NCBI RefSeq assembly: GCF_014641945.1
Contig: NZ_BMIJ01000005.1
Location: forward strand, 158,718-222,717
Direction of reading: 5' to 3'
Length of the DNA: 64,000 nucleotides
Source: Marinobacterium zhoushanense
Lineage (GTDB): Bacteria > Pseudomonadota > Gammaproteobacteria > Pseudomonadales > Balneatricaceae
Shown here one piece after another: positions 54,660 through 63,513 of this stretch; positions within the stretch are counted from its first letter, which is position 1; each line of letters opens with the position of its first letter. The translations under genes were made by a program, and so were the position numbers. The notes beneath the pieces were generated by a model. The model searched no databases, was not told where the DNA came from, and saw only the letters and a program-made list of their open reading frames with translations.

Positions 54660-54782
54660 GCGGTTTTGGGCAATGCGGTGGAAACACCCTACTCCAACCA
54701 CCTGATGACCGCCTTTGTCGATCGCGTACTGCTGGCGGGCCGATCGCGCCGCTTGCCGCGCTACGCGCTGGCGGCAGGCTGA
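54660..54782 (+). pseudogene. Remnant 3' end of the glutamine amidotransferase gene
   Basis: The frame reads AVLGNAVETPYSNHLMTAFV and then DRVLLAGRSRRLPRYALAAG-stop, matching the last 27 codons of the amidotransferase gene at 48271-49011 and extending it by 13. There is no start, and homology begins sharply at 54660. The last 22 bases overlap the 3' end of glcC on the other strand, as would be expected for an original convergent pair. It also carries the right copy of the 38-base border core (54687-54724). Confidence 0.88.
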
Positions 54783-55513
54783 GAGTCCAGCGCGGCCCTG
54801 ATCAGGCTTTTCTCCTGCTCTTCGATCTGCCTTAACGAATCGCTGACATGGCGCACATGCGCCATCGCCGCCTTTTTCGCCCAGCGAGCCTGGCGGCTGA
54901 TCACTGCGTGGTAGATCTGCCGGTGGTGACGGTCGATCTGCTGCTTGAACGCTGTGCGGTGGGCCAGATTCAGCACCGCTGCCTGTACCGAGTCCAGCAT
55001 CAGGCTTTTCAGGCTGTTGAGCACGTGCAGTAAAACCGGATTGTGCGAGGCCTCGGCGATACTGCGGTGAAATGCGTGGTCCAGGTCGGCGTTGGTCAAG
55101 GGATCGGCCGCCTCCATCGCCTCGAACGCCTTGCGGATCCGGTACTGATCCTGCTCGGTGGCGCGTTCTGCGGCCAGCGCGGCGGCCTGTCCCTCCAACT
55201 GCTCCCGCACCTCGAACAGGTCGTACAGGGTGCGACTGTGGCCGACATAGAGCTGCATCAACGGCGTACTCTCATCCACCGTTGGCACCACGCAGGCAAC
55301 GAAGGAGCCTTTGCCGTGACGGGTTTCGATCATGCCCCGGCCATGCAGCTCATGCAGGGCTTCACGCACGATGGCTCTGGAGACGCCAAGGCGACTGGAG
55401 AGTTGCCGCTCGGATGGGATCTTGCTTTCGGGCGCCAGGCTGCCATCGAGAATCATCTGCTCGAGATGAGTGGCGATCGACTGGGCGGTGGAGAGTGGCT
55501 GCTTATTGGTCAT
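54761..55513 (-). CDS. glcC: GntR/FadR-family regulator, GlcC-like
   Basis: The 250-residue protein has an N-terminal winged helix (IPSERQLSSRLGVSRAIVREAL) and a C-terminal all-helical FCD domain with the metal-binding pattern D...H...H (NADLDHAFHRSIAEASHN). It lies divergent from a TRAP transporter and the glycolate genes, the position of GlcC. An ACTGGT-TGG-ACCAGT palindrome 8 bases before its start suggests autoregulation. The symbol rests on family plus context. Confidence 0.8.
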   Translation of the reverse strand: MTNKQPLSTAQSIATHLEQMILDGSLAPESKIPSERQLSSRLGVSRAIVREALHELHGRGMIETRHGKGSFVACVVPTVDESTPLMQLYVGHSRTLYDLFEVREQLEGQAAALAAERATEQDQYRIRKAFEAMEAADPLTNADLDHAFHRSIAEASHNPVLLHVLNSLKSLMLDSVQAAVLNLAHRTAFKQQIDRHHRQIYHAVISRQARWAKKAAMAHVRHVSDSLRQIEEQEKSLIRAALDSQPAASA

Positions 55514-55520
55514 CTCTGCG

Positions 55521-55535
55521 ACTGGTTGGACCAGT
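55521..55535. promoter_or_regulatory. FadR/GlcC-type operator 1
   Basis: ACTGGTTGGACCAGT is a perfect 6+6 palindrome matching the TGGTnnnACCA core used by FadR-subfamily GntR regulators such as LldR and PdhR. It sits just before the glcC start. Confidence 0.7.
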
Positions 55536-55628
55536 TGTTCTTATTCTGTTGGTAGGCGGCTCTATATTAGCCGTGTCTGAATAAATATCGGCTATTAGGC
55601 GTTAAGCGTCCATGGATGCAGACAAAAA

Positions 55629-55643
55629 ACTGGTCGGACCAGT
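55629..55643. promoter_or_regulatory. FadR/GlcC-type operator 2
   Basis: ACTGGTCGGACCAGT is a 7+7 palindrome, differing from operator 1 only in the spacer. The centres are 108 bases apart, so looping or separate control of glcC and the dctP operon is possible. Confidence 0.7.
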
Positions 55644-55792
55644 AGTGAAATGACTGGACGCAAAATTTTCTGTGGATAAATCTTCCAGCGCACAGGGCCC
55701 AGCGCAGCGCTAGAGCGGTGACGGCCGGGCCTTTGCTTCATCGTTTTACGTTCCCGATCCACATCTAAAAATAAGAACTCTGGAGAGCATTG

Positions 55793-56929
55793 ATGAATAA
55801 CCAAGATCTATTCACCGATACGCAGGTAGCTGATTCAGGGCGTCAGCCAAGGCGCCGCTTCCTGAAATCCATCGCCCTGGCCGGTGCTGTCGTCGCCGGT
55901 ACGTCGATGATGGCGGCGGGCCCCGCCCAAGCGGCGCAGACCTGGAAGATCCAGTCGGTCTGGGATGCCGGAACGGTGGGCTACAGCCTGTTTGAGGAGT
56001 GGTGCAACGAGATGGAGCAGAAGACCAACGGCGAGTTGATCTTCAAACCCTTCCCGGCCAAGTCTGTCGCAGCGGATAACAACGCGCTGTTTGATGCCGT
56101 GCGCAATGGCGTGCTGCAGGGGATGAACCCGTTCACGCTGTACTGGTCCGGCAAGATTCCGGCATCCGTTTTCCTCTCCTCCTATCCCGCCGGTCCCGAC
56201 CAGCCGCAGCAGTGGGACACCATGTTCTACTCGCTGGGGATGCTGGAAAAGACCCGTGAGATTTACAAGAAGTTCGGCCTGTTCTACGTCGGCCCGATCC
56301 AGCACGATGCCAACATCATCCACTCCAAGAAACCGGTGAACAGTCTGGATGATCTGAAGGGGATGAAGATCCGCCTGCCCGGCGGCATGGTCGCCGAGGT
56401 GTTCCAGCAGTTTGGTGTGTCCACCGTCAGTCTGCCCGGTTCCGATATCTTCCCGGCACTGGAGAAGGGCACCATCGATGCGGCCGACTATGTGGGGCCG
56501 GCGGTAAACCACGAGCTTGGTTTCTCCCAGGTGACCGATTACATCCTGTTTGGCCCGCCGGGGGTGATGTCGATCTACCAGCCGGTTGACCTGATGGACC
56601 TCACCGTCAACTTGCGAGCCTGGAACAAGCTGGATCCGAAGCTGCAGAAAATCGTCGAGGAGCAGGTGCAGAACTACTCCCAGCGCCACTACCTGACAAT
56701 CCAGAAGCGCAACATCGAGGCAATGGAGAAGTTCAAGGCCGAGGGTGACACCGTTTCCCGCCTCAGCCAGGAGGACCTGATGCGCTTCCGTAAGGCGGCG
56801 ATCCCGGTCTGGTACAGGTGGGCCAACAAGGATGCGGATGCGCGCGCCATCTTCGACCTGCAGCTCAAGTACATGATGAACGACACGGTTGGCTACATCA
56901 CGGAGGAGGATATCAAGGGCATGGAGTGA
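55793..56929 (+). CDS. dctP: TRAP transporter substrate-binding protein (DctP family)
   Basis: The 378-residue protein has a twin-arginine signal (RRRFLKSIALAGAVVAG) rather than a simple Sec leader. The TRAP binding fold follows, with the carboxylate-clamping arginine in GMKIRLPGGMVAEVFQQFG. The pattern DAADYVGPAVNHELGF resembles TakP-like 2-oxo/2-hydroxy-acid receptors. ATG 55793 follows TGGAGAGC. Next to glc genes, glycolate, glyoxylate or lactate are likely ligands; this is inference. Confidence 0.87.
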   Translation: MNNQDLFTDTQVADSGRQPRRRFLKSIALAGAVVAGTSMMAAGPAQAAQTWKIQSVWDAGTVGYSLFEEWCNEMEQKTNGELIFKPFPAKSVAADNNALFDAVRNGVLQGMNPFTLYWSGKIPASVFLSSYPAGPDQPQQWDTMFYSLGMLEKTREIYKKFGLFYVGPIQHDANIIHSKKPVNSLDDLKGMKIRLPGGMVAEVFQQFGVSTVSLPGSDIFPALEKGTIDAADYVGPAVNHELGFSQVTDYILFGPPGVMSIYQPVDLMDLTVNLRAWNKLDPKLQKIVEEQVQNYSQRHYLTIQKRNIEAMEKFKAEGDTVSRLSQEDLMRFRKAAIPVWYRWANKDADARAIFDLQLKYMMNDTVGYITEEDIKGME

Positions 56930-57006
56930 TCCGCCCCCTGTCCTAATCCATGGGGGAGTTTCCGCTCCCCCTCTGATCTTTCTGTGTAGTCATGAGGTAG
57001 CTGATC

Positions 57007-57708
57007 ATGTCAGATCTCGAAGGCTTTGGCTTTGTCATGCCGCACTGGTTCTACTGGGGCTGGCTGGCGGTAATGCCACTGATTTTAATGGCGCTGAGCA
57101 AGCGTGCGGAGAAGCGCCAGGGACAACTAGCCGGGTCGTACCCGATCATGGGTGAAGTGCAGGCGGATGAAGATCCAATCATCCACCACCATTTCCAAGG
57201 CAACGCGTTTACCCGGTTAATTGACTGGATCAGCGATAAATCCGGTGTGTTCGTCGCGCTGTGGACCATCAATGCGGTTTGCTTCTACTTCTACGAAGTG
57301 ATCATGCGGTACTTCTTCAACATGCCGACCATCTGGGTGCACGAAGCGAGCTACCTGCTGCTGGGCATGCAGTACCTCCTGGCGGGGGCCCATACCCTGC
57401 TGCACGGAGGCCATGTGCGGGTGGACGTGATGTACAACCTGCTGCCGGAGCGCGGGCGAGTGGGGATGGATATCTTCACCTCCATGTTCTTCTTTATTTT
57501 CACACTGGCGCTGGCCGGCACCTCGTGGACCTTCTTCCAGGATGCATACGGCATGCATGAGACCACGGTTGAAACCTGGGGTATCCAGTATTGGCCGGTG
57601 AAGGGGATGATGCTGTTCGGCTCTATCCTGATCCTGCTCGCCGGCATCTCGAAACTGATTAAAGATATCGCGCTGTTCGTGCGCATGGGCGAGGAGGGCG
57701 CAGAATGA
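57007..57708 (+). CDS. dctQ: TRAP transporter small membrane subunit (DctQ family)
   Basis: The 233-residue protein has the four-helix DctQ core (about residues 75-225; VIMRYFFNMPTIWVHEASYLLL and HGGHVRVDVMYNLLP) preceded by an extra N-terminal helix (HWFYWGWLAVMPLILMAL) and a soluble stretch. It overlaps dctM by 4 bases (ATGA). Confidence 0.87.
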   Translation: MSDLEGFGFVMPHWFYWGWLAVMPLILMALSKRAEKRQGQLAGSYPIMGEVQADEDPIIHHHFQGNAFTRLIDWISDKSGVFVALWTINAVCFYFYEVIMRYFFNMPTIWVHEASYLLLGMQYLLAGAHTLLHGGHVRVDVMYNLLPERGRVGMDIFTSMFFFIFTLALAGTSWTFFQDAYGMHETTVETWGIQYWPVKGMMLFGSILILLAGISKLIKDIALFVRMGEEGAE

Positions 57709-59252
57709 CCGCTACAGCAATCCATACCGCGGATCGCAGGGGAAACAACAACCTGATCGGCAAGCTCGGCACCTGGCTGATGATCATTGCAACGGTCGGA
57801 TTGGGTTTCATCATCCTGATCGAAACCATCAACATCGCGTTCTACGACCCCTATGGCGACGAGTACTTTCTGTTTCGCCTGGCCGGCGTCCTCGGCAATG
57901 TGGATATAGGTCCGTTGACCTACCTGATGTTCGGCTCCCTGCTGGTCGCGCTGATGATGGGCCTGCCGCTGGCCTTCGTCACCGGTGGTCTCGGCGTGAT
58001 GTTTATCTACCTGGTCGGCGATGCGCTGATGCTGAACATCATCCCCGGCCGTATCTTCCCGATGATGACCAACTCCGATCTGGCGGCGATACCACTGTTC
58101 ATCTTCATGGCCTCTATGCTGGAGCGTGCAGGGCTGATCGAGGAGATGTTCAACGTGGTGTACAAGTGGATGGGTGGGCTGAGCGGCGGTCTGGCCACCG
58201 CCACCATCATCGCGTCCACCATTCTGGCCGCGATGGTCGGTGTCATCGGCGCCGCTGTGGTGACCATGGGCATTATCGCGCTGCCGGCGATGCTCAAGCG
58301 GAACTACGATCATCAGATCGCGCTGGGGTCGATCATGGCGGGGGGAACCCTCGGAATTCTGATACCACCGTCGATCCTGGCGATCCTCTATGCCGTGGTG
58401 GCTCAGCAGTCGGTAGGTGAACTCTACCTAGGCTCCGTGATACCGGGTCTGTTGCTCTCCGGCATGTATATCGCCTATGTCCTGGTGCGTACCTGGCTCA
58501 ATCCGCAGCTGGGGCCGCCGGTACCGGTCGACGAGCGTATCTCCTTTGGCGCCAAGCTGGGACTGCTTAAGGACCTGATCGCACCGATCATCCTGGTGAT
58601 GCTGGTGTTGGGGTTGCTGTTCGGCGGTATTGCGACGCCGGTAGAGGCTGCAGGCATAGGCTCCTTCGGCGCGGTTCTGGTGGCGTGGAAGCATGGCTCC
58701 TTTTCGGTACAGGCGCTGAAGGAGGCGTCGGTCACCACCGCCAAGGCCTCGGCCATGGTGCTGTGGATCATGTTTGGCGCCTCGGTGTTCGTCGGCTTCT
58801 ACATCCTGCAGGGCGGTCAGGCGTTTATCACTGAAACCATTCTTGGTACCGGTCTGCCCGCCTACGGCATCCTGTTCCTGCTGATGGTATTGCTGGTGAT
58901 ACTGGGCATGTTCCTGGACTGGGTCGGCATCCTGCTGCTGGCGGTACCGATCTTCATCCCCATCGTACAGGCGCTGGAGTTCAACGGATTGTTCGGTTTG
59001 CCGCCGGTACCGGGTGACGACGTGGTGCTCTGGTTCGGTGTGCTCTACCTGGTCAACATGCAGATGTCATTCCTCAGCCCGCCGTTCGGCTATGCTTTGT
59101 TTTACATCCGCGGCGTTTGTCCACCGGAGATCTCCATGGCGACGATTTTCCGCTCCTCGCTGGTGTTCCTGGCGCTGCAGGCGACGGGGCTGATGCTCTG
59201 CATCCTGTTCCCGGGGTTGATCACCTGGCTGCCGAGCCTGGTGTACGGCTGA
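57705..59252 (+). CDS. dctM: TRAP transporter large membrane subunit (DctM family)
   Basis: The 515-residue protein has about 12 helices and the TRAP-L segments GTLGILIPPSILAILYAVV, GIATPVEAAGIGSFGAV and LGMFLDWVGILLLAVPIF. It forms the ion-coupled channel with DctQ. The length is larger than the 425 residues of many DctM proteins, in line with TakP-type systems. glcB follows after 87 bases. Confidence 0.9.
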   Translation: MTATAIHTADRRGNNNLIGKLGTWLMIIATVGLGFIILIETINIAFYDPYGDEYFLFRLAGVLGNVDIGPLTYLMFGSLLVALMMGLPLAFVTGGLGVMFIYLVGDALMLNIIPGRIFPMMTNSDLAAIPLFIFMASMLERAGLIEEMFNVVYKWMGGLSGGLATATIIASTILAAMVGVIGAAVVTMGIIALPAMLKRNYDHQIALGSIMAGGTLGILIPPSILAILYAVVAQQSVGELYLGSVIPGLLLSGMYIAYVLVRTWLNPQLGPPVPVDERISFGAKLGLLKDLIAPIILVMLVLGLLFGGIATPVEAAGIGSFGAVLVAWKHGSFSVQALKEASVTTAKASAMVLWIMFGASVFVGFYILQGGQAFITETILGTGLPAYGILFLLMVLLVILGMFLDWVGILLLAVPIFIPIVQALEFNGLFGLPPVPGDDVVLWFGVLYLVNMQMSFLSPPFGYALFYIRGVCPPEISMATIFRSSLVFLALQATGLMLCILFPGLITWLPSLVYG

Positions 59253-59339
59253 CGGACGGGGCTATGAACCGCGCGGTGGGATGTGGTTGTCGCCGTCCCG
59301 CCGCAGCCAAGCTAACTACTCGAGAGACGAGATCCGGTC

Positions 59340-61535
59340 ATGACTAATCGAATCCAGGTGGGTGGCCTGCAGGTAGATGCCGCCCTGCATCAACTGATCG
59401 AGGCGGAAATAGCACCAGGAACGGGTATTGATCCAGAGACCTTCTGGCGCGAGTTTGAAGCCATTGTGCGGGATCTTGGGCCTATCAATCGTGAACTGTT
59501 ACAGAAGCGCGATGAGCTGCAGGCAAAGCTGGACGAGTGGCATCGCCAGCACAAGCACCAGCCCTTCGATGTGACGCGTTATAGGCAGTTCCTGAGCGAG
59601 ATCGGCTACCTGTTTCCGGAGGGAGAGCCGTTTCGCATTGAGACGCAGAATGTGGACGAGGAGATCGCCCGCATCGCCGGTCCGCAATTGGTGGTGCCCT
59701 GCAGCAACGCCCGTTTCGCACTGAACGCGGCCAACGCGCGCTGGGGCAGTCTGTATGATGCGCTCTACGGCACCGACGTGATCGATGACAGCGCAGGGGC
59801 GGCGGCAGGGGCAGAGTTCAATCTGCAGCGTGGCCGCCGCGTCATCGCCAGGGCCACCGAGTTTCTCGATCAAGCGGTACCGCTGGCACAGGGCTCCCAT
59901 GCCCAGGTCACAGAGTATCGGCTGCAGTTCGGCGCCTCTGGCACGGCGCTGCTGCTGAAACTGGCGGATGGTCGCGATACCTGCTTGAAGGATCCGGAGC
60001 AGTTTGTCGGCTATCGGGAAGAAGGGGCGATAGTCGGCGTTTTACTTCGCAACCACGGTCTGCATATCGAGCTGCAGATCGACCCCACCCATCCGATCGG
60101 CAAGCTGTCGGCGGGTGGTGTACGCGATGTGCTGATGGAAGCGGCGATGAGCACCATCATCGACTGCGAGGACTCCGTCGCTGCGGTCGATGCCGCGGAC
60201 AAGGTCAATGTCTACCGCAACTGGCTGGGGCTGATGAAGGGCACGCTGGAGGACAGCTTCATCAAGGGAGGTCGGGAGATGACCCGCCGGCTGCACGCCG
60301 ACCGCACCTATAACACACCGGCCGGTGGCAGCCTGATCCTGCATGGCCGCAGTCTGCTGCTGGTGCGCAATGTGGGCCATCTGATGACTACCGATGCGGT
60401 ACTGGATGCCGCCGGCATGGAGGTGCCCGAAGGGTTCCTCGATGCCATGGTCACCAGCCTCTGTGCCATGCATGACCTGTTGCGCTTGGGGCGCCACCGC
60501 AACAGTCGCCGTGGCAGCATCTACATCGTCAAGCCGAAGATGCATGGCCCGGAGGAGGCCGCATTCACCGACCGGCTGTTCAGCCGCGTCGAGGATGCGC
60601 TGGGGCTGGCGCGTAATACGCTGAAAGTCGGCGTCATGGATGAGGAGCGCCGCACCTCGGCCAATCTGATGGAGTCGATCCGTGCCGTGCGTAAGCGGCT
60701 GATGTTCATCAATACCGGTTTCCTCGACCGTACCGGTGACGAGATTCACTCCTGCATGGAAGCTGGGCCGGTACTGCCGAAAGAGGCGATCAAGGCACAG
60801 CCCTGGATCAAGGCCTACGAGGATCGCAACGTATCGATCGGCTTGGCATGCGGGCTGGAGGGCGTGGCCCAGATCGGCAAGGGGATGTGGCCGATGCCGG
60901 ACGAGATGCACAAGATGATGAGTGCCAAACTGGCCCATCCTCAGGCCGGTGCCAACTGTGCCTGGGTGCCCTCGCCAACGGCGGCAACGCTGCACGCCAC
61001 CCACTATCACCAGGTGGATGTGCAGGCCCGCCAGCGTGAACTGTCCAGCCGCCAGAGGGCGCCGCTGGAGCAGTTGCTGACACCGCCCCTGCTCGGTGAT
61101 ACCCACCTCACGCCGGAGAAGATCCAGGCCGAGCTCGACAACAACGCTCAGGGGATCCTCGGCTACGTGGTGCGCTGGGTCGGACAGGGGATCGGCTGCT
61201 CCAAGGTGCCGGATATCCACAACGTGGGGTTGATGGAGGACCGCGCCACCCTGCGCATCTCCAGCCAGCACCTGGCCAACTGGCTGCAGCACGGCATCTG
61301 TACCGACGATCAGGTGATGGACACGCTCAAGCGGATGGCGGAAGTGGTGGATAAACAGAACGCCGGTGACCCGGCCTATGAAGCGATGGCACCCAACTTC
61401 ACCGCCAGCATTCCGTTTCAGGCCGCCTGCGACCTGATCTTCAAGGGTTGCGAACAACCCAACGGCTATACCGAGCCGCTGTTGCATGCCCATCGGCGGG
61501 CGCAGAAGCGGAAAACCACGCCTAAAGGGCAATAG
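59340..61535 (+). CDS. glcB: Malate synthase G
   Basis: The 731-residue monomeric enzyme condenses glyoxylate and acetyl-CoA to malate. The magnesium and glyoxylate site lies in [15 protein letters not shown] and [21 protein letters not shown] in part. The catalytic aspartate region [16 protein letters not shown] and [11 protein letters not shown] are intact. It is the isoform used for glycolate growth and fits the glc genes behind it. It could also take up glyoxylate made by the allantoate islet. Confidence 0.95.
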   Translation: MTNRIQVGGLQVDAALHQLIEAEIAPGTGIDPETFWREFEAIVRDLGPINRELLQKRDELQAKLDEWHRQHKHQPFDVTRYRQFLSEIGYLFPEGEPFRIETQNVDEEIARIAGPQLVVPCSNARFALNAANARWGSLYDALYGTDVIDDSAGAAAGAEFNLQRGRRVIARATEFLDQAVPLAQGSHAQVTEYRLQFGASGTALLLKLADGRDTCLKDPEQFVGYREEGAIVGVLLRNHGLHIELQIDPTHPIGKLSAGGVRDVLMEAAMSTIIDCEDSVAAVDAADKVNVYRNWLGLMKGTLEDSFIKGGREMTRRLHADRTYNTPAGGSLILHGRSLLLVRNVGHLMTTDAVLDAAGMEVPEGFLDAMVTSLCAMHDLLRLGRHRNSRRGSIYIVKPKMHGPEEAAFTDRLFSRVEDALGLARNTLKVGVMDEERRTSANLMESIRAVRKRLMFINTGFLDRTGDEIHSCMEAGPVLPKEAIKAQPWIKAYEDRNVSIGLACGLEGVAQIGKGMWPMPDEMHKMMSAKLAHPQAGANCAWVPSPTAATLHATHYHQVDVQARQRELSSRQRAPLEQLLTPPLLGDTHLTPEKIQAELDNNAQGILGYVVRWVGQGIGCSKVPDIHNVGLMEDRATLRISSQHLANWLQHGICTDDQVMDTLKRMAEVVDKQNAGDPAYEAMAPNFTASIPFQAACDLIFKGCEQPNGYTEPLLHAHRRAQKRKTTPKGQ

Positions 61536-61560
61536 GCATTCAACTGATGCAGGGGGCAGC

Positions 61561-61992
61561 ATGTTAACGATTACACGACTGGATATCAGCGATGCGCGAA
61601 TCCTGATCGAGGGGGCCGCGGCAAAAGCGACGGAGATAGGAGTGCCGATGTGCATCGCCATCGTCGACGAGTCCGGCAACCTGATCGCGTTCGAGCGCAT
61701 GGATGGCGGTAAGGTGACCAGTGTCACCATCGCCCAGGACAAAGCGTTCACGGCAGCAGCGGCGCGCAAGGCGACCCACGACTACAACGCCGTCTGTGTG
61801 CCGGGCAATCTGGCGTTCGGCATCCATACTGAAGTGGGTGGCCGGATCAGTACCGTGGGTGGCGGCCTGCCGGTCAGCGTCGATGGCGAGGTGGTCGGCG
61901 GTATCGGCCTCAGTTCCGGCACGCCACAACAGGATATGGCCTGTGCCCAGGCTGGTATCGATCATTTTCTTGCGGCTCGGGCCAGGGCCTGA
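61561..61992 (+). CDS. glcG: GlcG/HbpS family heme-binding-like protein
   Basis: The 143-residue protein belongs to the DUF336 group (IVDESGNLIAFERMDG, AFTAAAARKATHDY, GGLPVSVDGEVVGGIGLSSGTPQQD). GlcG is encoded within glycolate operons of E. coli without a settled role; HbpS members bind heme. The start at 61561 is chosen over an earlier in-frame codon overlapping glcB because MLTITRLDISDA begins the domain. Confidence 0.88.
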   Translation: MLTITRLDISDARILIEGAAAKATEIGVPMCIAIVDESGNLIAFERMDGGKVTSVTIAQDKAFTAAAARKATHDYNAVCVPGNLAFGIHTEVGGRISTVGGGLPVSVDGEVVGGIGLSSGTPQQDMACAQAGIDHFLAARARA

Positions 61993-62010
61993 GCCAGGAC
62001 GGGAGCGGCG

Positions 62011-63513
62011 ATGAGTCAGGCAGAAACGACAGGAATCAAGCGCAACCGGCAGGCGTTGGCCGAGCGGTTCCGCGCCTTTATCGATCCGGAATATGTGATC
62101 AGCGACGACGAGACGTTGAAACCTTACGAGTGCGACGGCCTGTCGGTGTACTGCGAGATGCCGATGCTGGTGGTGCTGCCGGAGACGGTGGAGCAGGTGC
62201 AGAAGGTGCTGCAGATCTGTCATGCCGAAGGCGTGCCGGTCGTGGCAAGGGGCGCCGGCACCGGGCTCTGTGCCGGCGCGATGCCACACCCCGAGGGGGT
62301 GGTGCTGTCGCTGGCCAAGTTCAACCGTATCCTGGAGATCGATCCCCTGGCCCGTGCCGCACGGGTACAGCCGGGTGTGCGCAACCTGGCGATCAGCGAG
62401 GCGGCAAACGCCCACGGTCTCTACTACGGCCCGGATCCCTCGTCGCAAATCGCCTGCACCATCGGCGGCAATGTGGCGGAAAACTCCGGTGGCGTACACT
62501 GCCTGAAGTACGGACTTACCGTACACAACCTGCTCGGCGTCGAGCTGCTCACCGTCGAGGGCGAGCGGCTGAGCATCGGCAGCGAGGGGCTGGACAACTG
62601 CGGGGCTGACCTGCTGGCACTGTTGACCGGCTCCGAGGGGTTGCTCGGCATCGTCACCGAGATCCGGGTCAAGCTGCTGCCGACACCGGAGGTGGCACAG
62701 GTGGTGATGGCCGGCTTCGACTCGGTACAGACCGCCGGCGATGCGGTCGGGTCGATCATTGCCGAGGGGATCATCCCCGGGGGACTGGAGATGATGGACA
62801 GCCACGCCATCGTTGCCGCCGAGGCCTATGCCAAGGCGGGTTACCCGGTGGATGCCCAGGCGCTGCTGCTGTGCGAAGTGGATGGCACCGAAGAGGAGGT
62901 GCACGAGCATATCGATGCGGTGGAGGCCCTGTTCCGGCGCCTGGGTGCGACCTCGGTGCGCACCTCGCACAGCGAGGAGGAGCGGGCGCGGCTGTGGAAG
63001 GGACGCAAATCCGCCTTTCCCGCCGTCGGGCGTATCTCCCCGGACTACTACTGCATGGATGGCACCATCCCGCGCAGTCAGCTGGCTCACGTACTGACCG
63101 AGATGGATCGTATGTCCCAGGCCTATGGCCTGCGCGTGGCCAACGTGTTCCACGCCGGCGACGGTAATCTGCACCCGCTGATCCTGTTCGATGCCAACCG
63201 ACCGGGTGAGCTGGAGAGAACCGAAGAGTTCGGCGCCAAAATACTTGAACTGTGCGTCGAGGTCGGCGGCTGCATCACCGGCGAACACGGTGTCGGGGTG
63301 GAGAAGATCCGCCAGATGCCAAAGCAGTTTAACGAGCAGGAGCTGGCGCAGTTTCACCGCATCAAAGCGGTATTCGATCCGGATGCGACGCTGAATCCCG
63401 GCAAGGGGGTGCCGACACTGCGCCAGTGTCAGGAGTACCGCTCCCTGGATATGAACATCGAACCCAACGCGGGTGCTGCGGCTCAGCACAACGGGAGGTG
63501 CAGCCATGAGTGA
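62011..63513 (+). CDS. glcD: Glycolate oxidase subunit GlcD
   Basis: The 500-residue FAD subunit oxidises glycolate to glyoxylate together with GlcE and GlcF. The FAD-binding PVVARGAGTGLCAGA and IGGNVAENSGGVHCLKYG and the C-terminal FHAGDGNLHPLI and GGCITGEHGVGVEK are diagnostic. It lies 18 bases after glcG; its stop overlaps the start of glcE. Confidence 0.95.
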   Translation: MSQAETTGIKRNRQALAERFRAFIDPEYVISDDETLKPYECDGLSVYCEMPMLVVLPETVEQVQKVLQICHAEGVPVVARGAGTGLCAGAMPHPEGVVLSLAKFNRILEIDPLARAARVQPGVRNLAISEAANAHGLYYGPDPSSQIACTIGGNVAENSGGVHCLKYGLTVHNLLGVELLTVEGERLSIGSEGLDNCGADLLALLTGSEGLLGIVTEIRVKLLPTPEVAQVVMAGFDSVQTAGDAVGSIIAEGIIPGGLEMMDSHAIVAAEAYAKAGYPVDAQALLLCEVDGTEEEVHEHIDAVEALFRRLGATSVRTSHSEEERARLWKGRKSAFPAVGRISPDYYCMDGTIPRSQLAHVLTEMDRMSQAYGLRVANVFHAGDGNLHPLILFDANRPGELERTEEFGAKILELCVEVGGCITGEHGVGVEKIRQMPKQFNEQELAQFHRIKAVFDPDATLNPGKGVPTLRQCQEYRSLDMNIEPNAGAAAQHNGRCSHE

